A stretch of 64,000 bases of DNA from Bacillota bacterium (lineage in GTDB: Bacteria > Bacillota > Clostridia > Christensenellales > DTU072), in the NCBI GenBank assembly GCA_023394875.1, contig JAEXAB010000001.1:62001-126000 (forward strand), written 5' to 3'. A program made the position numbers and the translations under genes. Of the stretch, positions 53,229-61,391 are shown in pieces; the stretch's first letter is position 1; each line of letters opens with the position of its first letter. The notes under the pieces were generated by a model that saw only the letters and a list, made by a program, of their open reading frames with translations, had not been told where the DNA came from and searched no databases.

Positions 53229-53654
53229 TTAGTTAATCGGCGTATTTATTGAGGATACCTGTATTGTTTTGGACGGGGTGGGTATGGGCACAGGTCCCGC
53301 GCAGGGCAAAGAGCCGTAAAAAACTCTGGTCTTGAACACTCTGCCGTATTCGTCGGTAGAATAATATTCCGGTAAGGTAATTGCTCCTCCATTGGCGGGA
53401 GAGGCATAGCAAGGGTTAACAGGCGTAGGAGAATTGCTTGCTACTCTTTGAACGTTACTTACGTTCTGCGCGCTTAGTTGATTATTGTGTATAACAGCAT
53501 GCTCAAAAGCGTCTTGAGGTCTTTTTGCATTACAGCCCTGACAACGTTTGGCGTTTAATAGATTGAGTCTGCCGCATTCGGTGCAGTAATAATATAAAGG
53601 ATTACCGTTATTATCCGCTCCGGTACTTAGCGCCGTCTTTTTTTGTTTATTCAT
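53229..53654 (-). CDS. Soluble RanBP2-like zinc-finger protein (cluster gene 8), unknown function
   Basis: 141 aa, no TM segment. Residues 24-41 form C-x2-C-x3-N-x6-C-x2-C (YCTECGRLN ... RCQGC) followed by KRP, the exact spacing of RanBP2-type zinc fingers with Tyr in place of the usual Trp. The rest is low-complexity and Pro/Ser-rich; a piece PCAGPVPIPTPSKTIQ near the end may be a decayed form of the cluster peptide. The finger is clearly related to the one in cluster gene 1. Ligand (RNA, protein) unknown. Confidence 0.65.
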   Translation of the reverse strand: MNKQKKTALSTGADNNGNPLYYYCTECGRLNLLNAKRCQGCNAKRPQDAFEHAVIHNNQLSAQNVSNVQRVASNSPTPVNPCYASPANGGAITLPEYYSTDEYGRVFKTRVFYGSLPCAGPVPIPTPSKTIQVSSINTPIN

Positions 53655-53671
53655 GGCTCACTCCTTGTTTT

Positions 53672-54466
53672 TTACTCTCTGTCAATGACAGCTTGCCCGA
53701 TACTAAGCGTTATCAATGTTATTAACGAAAGACCGGTTAGAATATATATTCCGTATTGTAATTTTCCCAAAACCGAAAAGTTCTTAATCCCTTCGATAAT
53801 GGAAACTTCTTTTCCCAACTCAATAGCCGTCTGTGCCTGCATCATAAATACCACGCAAGCGATACAGCAAATAAGTTTCAACACACACAAAATTATCAAA
53901 AATACGTGCGATTCTCTCTTTACTCCGATTATACCGAATATAAATATAAGCAGAGCAAACAAAGCGGCACCCGCAAAAGCTATAGTAGATAGATTATTCA
54001 TCAATGCGCCGTTCTTCAATACTTCGGGCAAAGCTATCAAAATATTAATTCCGCTAACGTTACCTGCAAAGTATAGATACTTGATATCGATAAATCTGCC
54101 AAGTACAATTACTGCGATACTAAGCAAAGCAAAAATGAAAGCAAATATCTTGGCTGGCATAGCGCTGCTTTCCCTTTCATCGGTATTTTCATAGCTATTT
54201 GCTTGCATTTCTGGTTGCGGATTCATATATCCGAAACCGGGGAAGGCATTTTGATTCTTCATTTGAGAATAGTCATATTGATACAGAGGTTGCATCTGGC
54301 TTACGTAAGGCACAACGACAAAAGGCTGCACGACCGTAGGTCTTGCGCCCGAAACGTTAGCCGTCTGTTCTATATTTTCGACTGCGGAAGGCGCAGGTGT
54401 TGCCGGTGCTTGAGGCGCGTCACCCCACCAGCTCTTTCCTTTTTCCGCACTGTAAAAATCAGCCAT
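53672..54466 (-). CDS. 4-TM protein with variant cluster motif (cluster gene 7), unknown function
   Basis: 264 aa. Residues 42-66 carry a variant of the cluster peptide, PTVVQPFVVVPYVSQMQPLY, followed by QYDYSQM. A Pro/Asn-rich region leads to four TM segments (about 104-123, 160-182, 187-209, 235-257). Loop charges (GVKRESH after TM2) place both ends inside. A Trp-rich N terminus (KSWWGDAPQ) is peculiar to this member. No known family. Confidence 0.65.
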   Translation of the reverse strand: MADFYSAEKGKSWWGDAPQAPATPAPSAVENIEQTANVSGARPTVVQPFVVVPYVSQMQPLYQYDYSQMKNQNAFPGFGYMNPQPEMQANSYENTDERESSAMPAKIFAFIFALLSIAVIVLGRFIDIKYLYFAGNVSGINILIALPEVLKNGALMNNLSTIAFAGAALFALLIFIFGIIGVKRESHVFLIILCVLKLICCIACVVFMMQAQTAIELGKEVSIIEGIKNFSVLGKLQYGIYILTGLSLITLITLSIGQAVIDRE

Positions 54467-54479
54467 CTTTCCTCCGAAA

Positions 54480-55226
54480 TTATTTACTAACTTTTTTTAT
54501 TCCCTTAGAGGCCAAAGCAACGACCATTGTAAGGAAAGTCAAACCGAATACAATATAGTATCCTATACTAAGACTTTGTTTACTTGCAAACGTTCCCGCT
54601 CCGATAACAACGGCGAAAACAAAGTTAATAACACACAAAGTCTTCATTGCTTTACCAACGCCTCTTCTTGCAACTATTATTAAACTAGATATCAGTATAA
54701 TAATGCTGATAAGACCAACCAACAATACCGCTACTTGAATTACCATAACCCACACGTCAATTTCCGAACCCTTCAAAAAGGTGTTGATAAAATCGAAAAT
54801 AACGTTAAGTCCGGCTTTTCCGTTAGCCACGTATAATAAGTCGGTTACTCCATCTATAGGAGAGGCAACGTATTTACCCACAACGTATATAGCCGCTATA
54901 AGTAAGCTGAATATAATCGCCGCAATGGAAAAACCGTTACACTTTTTTCCCTTCTTTTCCACACTCTTTGCCGCGCTTTTTTCCACTAAAGGCAATTCTG
55001 CTTTGGGTTGGCATACGCATTCGTCGCTAAAAACCATACGGCGAAGCTCGGCAGTTACTCTTTGTACTTCCATTTCATAAAGTTCCTTACTTTCCGATCC
55101 ATACAGCGCAAATTCCGACGGAGGCGTAATGCCGTACACTGAAAATTGGCTGGAAGAAGGTTCCACCGGTACTGTGGACTCGTTTTTTTCTACGATGTTT
55201 TCCTGTTTTCCAACAGATCTTGCCAT
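54480..55226 (-). CDS. 4-TM protein without a clear motif (cluster gene 6), unknown function
   Basis: 248 aa with the same layout as its neighbours: ~95-residue cytosolic start, TM at about 98-120, outside loop of ~38 residues, then 158-186, basic loop VARRGVGKAMK, 195-214 and 219-240, ending KGIKKVSK. The cluster peptide is absent or degenerate (SQFSVYGITPPSEFALYG may be a remnant). A CVC pair is at residues 70-72. No known family. Confidence 0.62.
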   Translation of the reverse strand: MARSVGKQENIVEKNESTVPVEPSSSQFSVYGITPPSEFALYGSESKELYEMEVQRVTAELRRMVFSDECVCQPKAELPLVEKSAAKSVEKKGKKCNGFSIAAIIFSLLIAAIYVVGKYVASPIDGVTDLLYVANGKAGLNVIFDFINTFLKGSEIDVWVMVIQVAVLLVGLISIIILISSLIIVARRGVGKAMKTLCVINFVFAVVIGAGTFASKQSLSIGYYIVFGLTFLTMVVALASKGIKKVSK

Positions 55227-55254
55227 ATCTTACTCCTTATTTCCTTGCCTTATC

Positions 55255-55506
55255 CTAATAGTTGTAGTCATCCTCGTCAATAAAGGTCAACAAAGGCTGT
55301 TGCTGAGTGGAGAAAGGCACTAGCGCGATGGGCTGAACTATGGGCGTAAGCTGAATAAAATTGGACGCCGGAGCCACAGGGAAAGGATAACCGTTCGTCA
55401 TAGGCTGGCATATTATTTGCGGACCCGCCTGTTGTTGCTGCTGCATCATTTGTTGTTGCAGGCGCATCTCCTCAAGTTGTTTTAATTTTTTACTTTTTTT
55501 AGACAT
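55255..55506 (-). CDS. Small motif protein (cluster gene 5), unknown function
   Basis: 83 aa. A Lys-rich helix-like start (MSKKSKKLKQLEEMRLQQQ) runs into a Gln tract, then LTPIVQPIALVPFSTQQQ-PLL at residues 53-73 and an acidic end (FIDEDDYNY). No TM. It is a paralog of cluster gene 3 with the same three-part design. Strongly suggests a soluble carrier of the peptide rather than an enzyme. GGAGG-type site and 9-base gap from the previous gene. Confidence 0.65.
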   Translation of the reverse strand: MSKKSKKLKQLEEMRLQQQMMQQQQQAGPQIICQPMTNGYPFPVAPASNFIQLTPIVQPIALVPFSTQQQPLLTFIDEDDYNY

Positions 55507-55515
55507 AACTGCCTC

Positions 55516-56586
55516 CTATACGCTGATGTTGTCAAATATGCTGTAAGGTATCTTTTTCTTTGCTAGCATAGAAAGAATCAATACTAACAAAGGCAATGCT
55601 ATCATTATCAATAAGCCGAAGCCGCCCGAAAAACCGCTTGTTCCGGTAAGATATCCGGTAAATATGCCAACTACGTCTCCATAGACCATTGTTTCTCCCA
55701 AATCAACAGTGGCAGCCAATCCGCCGAAAGCAGTTATACCGCAGCATAGTATCATAAGGAAACTTCCCAGTCCGAATTTTTTATAAATTTTTCCGCCAAA
55801 CATTCCTAAGAATGCTTTTATTGTCATAACCAAAGCTATTATGGCGTATATAATGATTGCCACAGGGAAGCCGATTATTATGTAGCTTGCTATTTTATCG
55901 GACATACCCACTTCCACTTTGTTTATCATTGAGTCATACAAGGGGCTGTCGCCGAAATCCAAAGTCATATTGAACTTTGCGCCTATATATTTGATAAAAC
56001 CGAATACCGGGTCAAGTAGGTTATATGACTTAACGTAAAAATCTGCATCTTCTTCGGTAGCTTCTTCATCGGCATCGTCTTCAGCTGCCGCGGCAGCGTT
56101 GTTCTCGGTTTCTTCCTCATCTTGGGAAACTACTTCCAGATCCACAAAAAGGGCGGTGAATTCTTCGGGTATCAAACTTAGCTTTAGATAGCTCAACGCA
56201 TAAAAACTAACCGAAATAAGCATAAGCAAAAACATAATAAAGCAAATACTCTTTCTCATTATGAAGAAATAATCTTTTCTCTTCTTTGGCTTTTTGTCTT
56301 CGGGCAATCTGTAACGGGTGTGGTCAAGAACCCCTCTACCCTGCACGTCTTCCAGCTTTTTGCGGTAATTGATATTTTCAAGAGCAAATTCCTGTCTGCT
56401 ACGCAAAGTGGCTGCTCTCTCTTTAGAATATATAAGCCTTTGAGCTTCCTTTTTGCCTTTACCCTTCTTTTTCTTTTTCGTATTTATATTCTGATTAGAA
56501 GCAGGCGCGCCATAACCCATGGGAGGATATCCCATAGGATTTCTGTTTACGCTTGTATTGTTGTTTTGCTTCTTTTTGTTGGCCAT
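55516..56586 (-). CDS. 4-TM protein with acidic outside loop (cluster gene 4), unknown function
   Basis: 356 aa. A basic start (KKKKKGKGKK at ~37-46) precedes TM1 (112-134). The outside loop of ~100 residues includes a strongly acidic stretch (151-182) and the piece YNLLDPVFGFIKYIG, which is similar to IIDPVLGIIKDL in cluster gene 2, showing these two are closest paralogs. TM2 234-258, basic KIYKKFG loop, TM3 274-294, TM4 322-342. Its N terminus has PMGYPPMGYG repeats instead of the cluster peptide. Confidence 0.65.
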   Translation of the reverse strand: MANKKKQNNNTSVNRNPMGYPPMGYGAPASNQNINTKKKKKGKGKKEAQRLIYSKERAATLRSRQEFALENINYRKKLEDVQGRGVLDHTRYRLPEDKKPKKRKDYFFIMRKSICFIMFLLMLISVSFYALSYLKLSLIPEEFTALFVDLEVVSQDEEETENNAAAAAEDDADEEATEEDADFYVKSYNLLDPVFGFIKYIGAKFNMTLDFGDSPLYDSMINKVEVGMSDKIASYIIIGFPVAIIIYAIIALVMTIKAFLGMFGGKIYKKFGLGSFLMILCCGITAFGGLAATVDLGETMVYGDVVGIFTGYLTGTSGFSGGFGLLIMIALPLLVLILSMLAKKKIPYSIFDNISV

Positions 56587-56624
56587 TGTACCACCTTATT
56601 CTTATATCGGCTTTTTTACTTTAA

Positions 56625-56870
56625 TTAAACATCTAAGTCGGTTTCGGACATATCGCTAAGCAACGGTTGTTGTTGACTGGAGTAAGGAACCATAGCGATA
56701 GGCTGAACTATAGGAGTCATCTGAATATTAAAACTGGGCTTTGCTACAGCTATGGGTATTCCGCGCGGATTAACTATAGTATATCCAACTTTAATACGAT
56801 TTGCGGATACGTTTCTATCGTTTGCCAATCTTGCCATTTCTTCCTGCTGTAATTTCTTCTTCTTGCTCAT
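56625..56870 (-). CDS. Small motif protein (cluster gene 3), unknown function
   Basis: 81 aa: Lys-rich start (MSKKKKLQQEEMARLAN), a middle segment with NPRGIPIAVAKP, then MTPIVQPIAMVPYSSQQQ-PLL at residues 51-71 and an acidic end (SDMSETDLDV). Same design as cluster gene 5 but placed after cluster gene 2. Too short and compositionally biased for family assignment; the motif is the only strong signal. Confidence 0.65.
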   Translation of the reverse strand: MSKKKKLQQEEMARLANDRNVSANRIKVGYTIVNPRGIPIAVAKPSFNIQMTPIVQPIAMVPYSSQQQPLLSDMSETDLDV

Positions 56871-56885
56871 AATATACTCCTTCGA

Positions 56886-57770
56886 TTATTTCGATTTTTT
56901 ATAAGCGCATAAACTGCAAATGAACGCAATGACGGGTATTGCCAATAAAGCATACATTCCATAACCTACGTTGAGAACAGGGCTCTTCTGGAGCAAATAA
57001 TCGACAGCCTTTGTTATTTCCAATTCTGCAACGTAAAGTCCGCCGGCCGTCATAATAAGAGCGCACAGGAACATTACTATGCTAATAAATCCAAAGCCGT
57101 ATTTCTTAACTTGACCCGACAAAGTTTTCTTAGCGCACAATGCAACAATCGCCTTGATAAATCCGATAAAAGCAAAGATTATGATAATCAAAGCGGCTAT
57201 GGGTACGGCGTACAAAGCAATCTTTGTCATAACGTCGGCGCCGTCTGTGTTATCGGAAAGATAGCTCTTATAAAAATTGCTGTCCAAATTAACTTTCGCC
57301 AAGTCTTTTATGATTCCCAAAACAGGGTCTATTATGGAGATATTGACGTTATCTTCGGCATTGACTCCGGGCTCTATGTAGGCTGCTACGTAAGAATCCA
57401 AATTAAGATTACTTATAGCTCCCAATGCGGTTGCTGCAATAACTACAAACATAAACAACGCGATAACAAATAAAGCTGCCCCTCTCTTCTTTTCGTAAAG
57501 CTTGCTAGCCTTAATTGGTTTACCTTTTGCTACTTTCTCGCCTTTCTTATCTTGTTTATTTGAGTCAACCGGAGCACTTTGATCATAGCGGAATTCACTT
57601 CCCTTTGCCCAATCGTTTGCTTGACCTTTAGCTTTGCATTTTGCGTCTATGTATGCGCGGTAATAAGGACTGCTCAAATAATCTGCATAAGTTATGAACT
57701 CTATATCATCCATTTCCACCATCGGCTTGATAGGTTGGGAGCTCTGATCGTTCAGATTGTTTTTTGTCAT
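56886..57770 (-). CDS. 4-TM protein (cluster gene 2), unknown function
   Basis: 294 aa. A ~95-residue cytosolic start with YADYLSSPYYRAYIDAKCKA and a basic stretch precedes TM1 (97-119). The outside loop (~65 residues) has IIDPVLGIIKDL, shared with cluster gene 4. TM2 184-208, basic loop AKKTLSGQVKKYG, TM3 225-247, TM4 268-290, ending YKKSK. Only a short SQPIKPMVEM near the N terminus recalls the cluster peptide. No known family. Confidence 0.65.
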   Translation of the reverse strand: MTKNNLNDQSSQPIKPMVEMDDIEFITYADYLSSPYYRAYIDAKCKAKGQANDWAKGSEFRYDQSAPVDSNKQDKKGEKVAKGKPIKASKLYEKKRGAALFVIALFMFVVIAATALGAISNLNLDSYVAAYIEPGVNAEDNVNISIIDPVLGIIKDLAKVNLDSNFYKSYLSDNTDGADVMTKIALYAVPIAALIIIIFAFIGFIKAIVALCAKKTLSGQVKKYGFGFISIVMFLCALIMTAGGLYVAELEITKAVDYLLQKSPVLNVGYGMYALLAIPVIAFICSLCAYKKSK

Positions 57771-57829
57771 GTTTGCTGCCTCCAGTTGTTTATATATAAA
57801 TAATATTTCTTAGCTATTCCTTAAAATTC

Positions 57830-59590
57830 TTAAAGGATTTCGGTTGCCATATTAACTTTCTTAGATAATTTTGCCGCCACTGCGCTTAGTATCAACACAA
57901 TAACCGCTACCGCTAAGCTTGCGATAACTCCAACCGTTAGCAGGGCGTCTGTTATTTCAGCTTTTAATTTTAGGGCTACAAGCACAGCTCCTACAATAAA
58001 CGCTACGATACTTACAAGCAGTAAAATCGCAGGTACAATACCGCTACTCTTTGCCTTTCCTGTGCACAGTCTTACGATACTTTGTATGATAACAACTATG
58101 TCAAATATAACAAACAAAGCAAAACCGATAGGAATAATAACGCTCAAATTATAGTTAATAACCGATGCCGCCATATAATAATCTCCGCCAGCAATAAAGC
58201 CCGGTACGGCTATGGATGCGTTAAAAACGTTGTTTATACCCTTAATCAGATATTCACCGAAAGCTAGCAAAATAGAAGGGTTGCCGGCTTTTATTACGTT
58301 TTCGCTGAGCATAGGCATAAGCTCAAAATCGGACTTGATAAAACCGATTACGGTGCCTAATACCAATACAGCCAAACTTAGCAGCAAAGAGATAAGAGAA
58401 ACAACTCTTACCTTGCCGTTGGCGTTAACTTTTTTAGCTGCCTTAATTTCTTTAACTTCGGCTGTATCGTTGTAAAAACCTGAAGCCTTTTTTGCCGGAG
58501 CGTCTATTTGAGCGTTCTGGTTGGCGTTGGGTACGAATTTATAAATCACACGGTTGGGATTGTATTGATATACAGGCTGATTCGGGTTAAGATAGGGCAC
58601 TATGGAAATAGGCTGTATGGTATGCTGAACGGCTGGAGCCTGTTGGCCAGAATAACCGTAATTAGGCATATATGCATTTCTCTCTTTGTCTTCAAGAACT
58701 CTGCGCAAAGCCTCTTTTTCGGCTCTTATTCTCTCATCGGCGGCTTTCTCAATAGCAAGCTTTTCGGCGGCAAATTTTGCAGCGTATTCCTTTTCGGCAA
58801 GCTTTCTTTCTTCTTCTATTCTCTCCAAAGCGGCTTGCTGTAAAGCGTTCTTGCTCATACGGAGCATATCTTCGTTGGCTTTTTCGGAAGCGATAACGCG
58901 CAATACCGCTCTTCTGGCGGCATTCTTTTCGGCGTTGTCTCTTGCCTCATCCACACCCTCTCTGGCGGCTTTCTCAAATTGTCTTCTGGATGCTTCGATT
59001 TTTTCTCTTGCAGCTTCTTCTATACCCGCTCTTTCTACTACTAATTTTTGGGCGGCGGCTCTCAAGGTCTTTTCTCTTTCGTCAGCTACAACGGTTTCTA
59101 TTTCCGTCGCTCTTCCGCTCACAGCTTCCTGAGCCTTTCTTTCGGCGTCGGCTATTCTTTCTTCGGCGGCATTCTCGGCGGCTATAATGCGCAATACTGC
59201 CTCTCTGGCAGTCATCTTCTTGATATTTTCTCTTTCTTGTTCAAGCTTTATTGCTTCTTGAGCTTTTATTTGGGCTTTCTCATCGGCTACCCTGCTTTCC
59301 ACTATACGAACTAATTGCTGATTGGCGATATCTTTTTTCTCAGTTTCGATTCTGGCTTGCTCTTCAACGTATTCGGCCTTAATAGACTTCGTGTTTTTGA
59401 GTTTGTTCATTGCCTTAACGTATTCGTTTCTGGGACGTCTCTTTCCGCAACGTACGCACTGAGCAGCGCTTATAGAATTAACCTTACCGCAATATTCACA
59501 AATATACGACAATTGATCCAAATTCAAGCTCACTTCCATTTCCGTTGCGAACTGCTCTTCGTTGCTTGTTTTTACGCTTTTTTCTGCCAT
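57830..59590 (-). CDS. Zinc-finger / coiled-coil / motif / 4-TM protein (cluster gene 1), unknown function
   Basis: 586 aa from the ATG at 59590 (AAGGAG upstream; an earlier in-frame start at 59626 lacks one). Order: RanBP2-like zinc finger (C31, C34, C45, C48, then KRRP), an Ala/Glu/Arg-rich coiled coil (~70-305) with an internal repeat (AVLRIIAAENA at ~131 and AVLRVIASEKA at ~228), the motif TIQPISIVPYLNPNQPVYQY (324-343), and TM segments at about 396-416, 482-505, 516-540 and 550-572. It combines the parts found separately in the other members. First gene of the operon. Confidence 0.7.
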   Translation of the reverse strand: MAEKSVKTSNEEQFATEMEVSLNLDQLSYICEYCGKVNSISAAQCVRCGKRRPRNEYVKAMNKLKNTKSIKAEYVEEQARIETEKKDIANQQLVRIVESRVADEKAQIKAQEAIKLEQERENIKKMTAREAVLRIIAAENAAEERIADAERKAQEAVSGRATEIETVVADEREKTLRAAAQKLVVERAGIEEAAREKIEASRRQFEKAAREGVDEARDNAEKNAARRAVLRVIASEKANEDMLRMSKNALQQAALERIEEERKLAEKEYAAKFAAEKLAIEKAADERIRAEKEALRRVLEDKERNAYMPNYGYSGQQAPAVQHTIQPISIVPYLNPNQPVYQYNPNRVIYKFVPNANQNAQIDAPAKKASGFYNDTAEVKEIKAAKKVNANGKVRVVSLISLLLSLAVLVLGTVIGFIKSDFELMPMLSENVIKAGNPSILLAFGEYLIKGINNVFNASIAVPGFIAGGDYYMAASVINYNLSVIIPIGFALFVIFDIVVIIQSIVRLCTGKAKSSGIVPAILLLVSIVAFIVGAVLVALKLKAEITDALLTVGVIASLAVAVIVLILSAVAAKLSKKVNMATEIL

Positions 59591-59655
59591 TATTATTCTC
59601 CTTCGCCAAGGGTCGCTAAAGGACATAATTAGTCCAAAAGCCCAATATGTATTAT

Positions 59656-59684
59656 ATTATATAAGCAAATAGTTTTTTTTTCAA
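59656..59684 (-). promoter_or_regulatory. Sigma-A promoter of the nine-gene operon
   Basis: TTGAAA (59679-59684), 17 bases, TATAAT (59656-59661). The ~60-nt leader contains a small GGAC/GTCC hairpin before the AAGGAG site. Gaps inside the operon are 9-59 bases, with no other terminator seen. Confidence 0.75.
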
Positions 59685-59749
59685 TACTTTTTTCAATATT
59701 TCTTAAAATTTTCTTAAATTCTATTTCCTTTTTTATCCAATTCGATTAG

Positions 59750-61378
59750 TTACTTGTTAAAAGAGTCTTTTAATTCCACTATTCTGTAAAATTTCAGACT
59801 TTTTCCGTCGTTTTCCGCCAATTTATAATAAGCCGAACGCATAAATTGGAAAGTCGCCCCAACGCTGTGCTCGGCGGCAAAAGGTTCGCAAACCCCGCCT
59901 TCTACCACGGTGAGGGAATTTTTGTTCAATCTAAGGTCAAACTGCTTAACCTCTTCGGTTTCGTCCACAAGCAGACTTTCGTACTTATTCAGTGTCACTT
60001 TAACGGCGTCTTTGCAGTTTACCCACTGGACTACCCCTTTGACCTTTATTGCGGCATTTTCTTCGCCCTGCTTTGATTTTTCGATATAATCGCAGTGGAT
60101 TAGAATAACTTTGCCGTTTTCGTCGCATTCGTGCGAAGAATATTTCAAAATGTAAGCCCCTTTCAGCCTTACCATACCGCCCACCGTCAACCTGTGGTAC
60201 TTAGGCGGAGGATTAACGGCAAAATCGCTCTCTTCGATAAAAATTTCCTTGCCGAAATTGACTTTATGTGACGGGCTGTATTCCTGGTTAGGGTTGTTTA
60301 CTATCAGCAACTCTTCCTCTCCGCCCTGCCAGTTATCTATGATAACTTTAAGAGGCTTTTCCACCGCCATAAGTCTGTCGGCGTGAGCGTTGAGATAGTC
60401 TCTGACGCAGTGTTCTAGCAGCGCGCTGTCCACTTCGCTGTTGGCTTTGGCAACACCTACGTTCTGACAAAAATCTTTTATTGCCTGAGCGGGATAACCT
60501 CTCCTTCTCATACCGCTAAGAGTGGGCATTCTCGGGTCGTCCCAACCGTCCACGTAGCCTATATCCACCAGTTTTTTGAGATAACGTTTGCTCATAATTG
60601 TGTTTTTTATGTTAAGTCTGGCAAACTCATACTGATGCGGAGGGTTAGTAAAGCCGCAATTTTCGGTAACCCAGTCGTACAAGGGGCGGTGGTCCTCAAA
60701 CTCCAACGTGCAAATAGAGTGGGTAATCCCCTCCAAAGCATCCCCGATAGGATGTGCAAAGTCATACATCGGGTAAATCAGCCAATTGTCCCCCGTATGA
60801 TGATGAGTAGCCCGCAAAATGCGGTATATTACGGGGTCACGCATATTTATGTTGCTGCTTGCCATATCGATTTTGGCGCGCAAAACTTTCTCTCCGTCGG
60901 CAAACTTACCTTCCCTCATCTCCTGAAAAAGTTTTAGGTTTTCTTCCACAGAACGGTTGCGGTAAGGACTCTCCTTGCCCGGTTCTGTCAAGGTGCCTCT
61001 ACTTTCTCTTATTTCTTCGGCGCTAAAGTCACAAACGTATGCCAAACCCTTTTTTATTAGGGTAATGGCGCACTGATAGGTCTGTTCGAAATAGTCACTG
61101 GCGTAGTTTTCTTCATCCCACTCAAAGCCTAGCCACCTTATGTCTTCTTTGATGCTGTCTACATACTCGACGTCCTCTTTAGTAGGGTTGGTATCGTCAA
61201 ATCTTAGGTTGCATTTTCCTTGATATTTCTCTTTTATGCCAAAATTTATGCACAAACTTTTCGCGTGTCCGATGTGCAAATAACCATTCGGTTCTGGAGG
61301 AAAACGCGTCACAATAGACTTATGTTTGCCGCTTTCCAGATCGCTTTCTATTATCGTTTCAATAAAATTCGTAGCCAT
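59750..61378 (-). CDS. glnS: Glutaminyl-tRNA synthetase
   Basis: Class I synthetase charging tRNA-Gln directly. HIGH motif in PEPNGYLHIGHAKS, KMSKS-equivalent in IMSKRYLKKL, and the two C-terminal beta-barrel anticodon domains from ~res 330. The ATG at 61378 (CGGAG upstream, 542 aa) gives the standard N terminus; the frame extends further to 61432. Many Bacillota lack GlnS and use GatCAB on Glu-tRNA-Gln, so its presence marks a lineage that gained it. Confidence 0.95.
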   Translation of the reverse strand: MATNFIETIIESDLESGKHKSIVTRFPPEPNGYLHIGHAKSLCINFGIKEKYQGKCNLRFDDTNPTKEDVEYVDSIKEDIRWLGFEWDEENYASDYFEQTYQCAITLIKKGLAYVCDFSAEEIRESRGTLTEPGKESPYRNRSVEENLKLFQEMREGKFADGEKVLRAKIDMASSNINMRDPVIYRILRATHHHTGDNWLIYPMYDFAHPIGDALEGITHSICTLEFEDHRPLYDWVTENCGFTNPPHQYEFARLNIKNTIMSKRYLKKLVDIGYVDGWDDPRMPTLSGMRRRGYPAQAIKDFCQNVGVAKANSEVDSALLEHCVRDYLNAHADRLMAVEKPLKVIIDNWQGGEEELLIVNNPNQEYSPSHKVNFGKEIFIEESDFAVNPPPKYHRLTVGGMVRLKGAYILKYSSHECDENGKVILIHCDYIEKSKQGEENAAIKVKGVVQWVNCKDAVKVTLNKYESLLVDETEEVKQFDLRLNKNSLTVVEGGVCEPFAAEHSVGATFQFMRSAYYKLAENDGKSLKFYRIVELKDSFNK

Positions 61379-61391
61379 ATTTTTCTCCGTT

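Noticed and set aside
55255..56870. Bacteriocin or signalling peptides
   Set aside because: The two mini-proteins have no leader, double-Gly site, export gene or immunity gene, and the conserved part is shared with membrane proteins.
52268..59590. Prophage or integrative element
   Set aside because: No integrase, transposase, structural phage gene or att-like repeat; base composition and Shine-Dalgarno use look like the neighbours.
61379..61391. T-box upstream of glnS (and of argS)
   Set aside because: The upstream gaps are 13 bases or negative, too short for a T-box leader.
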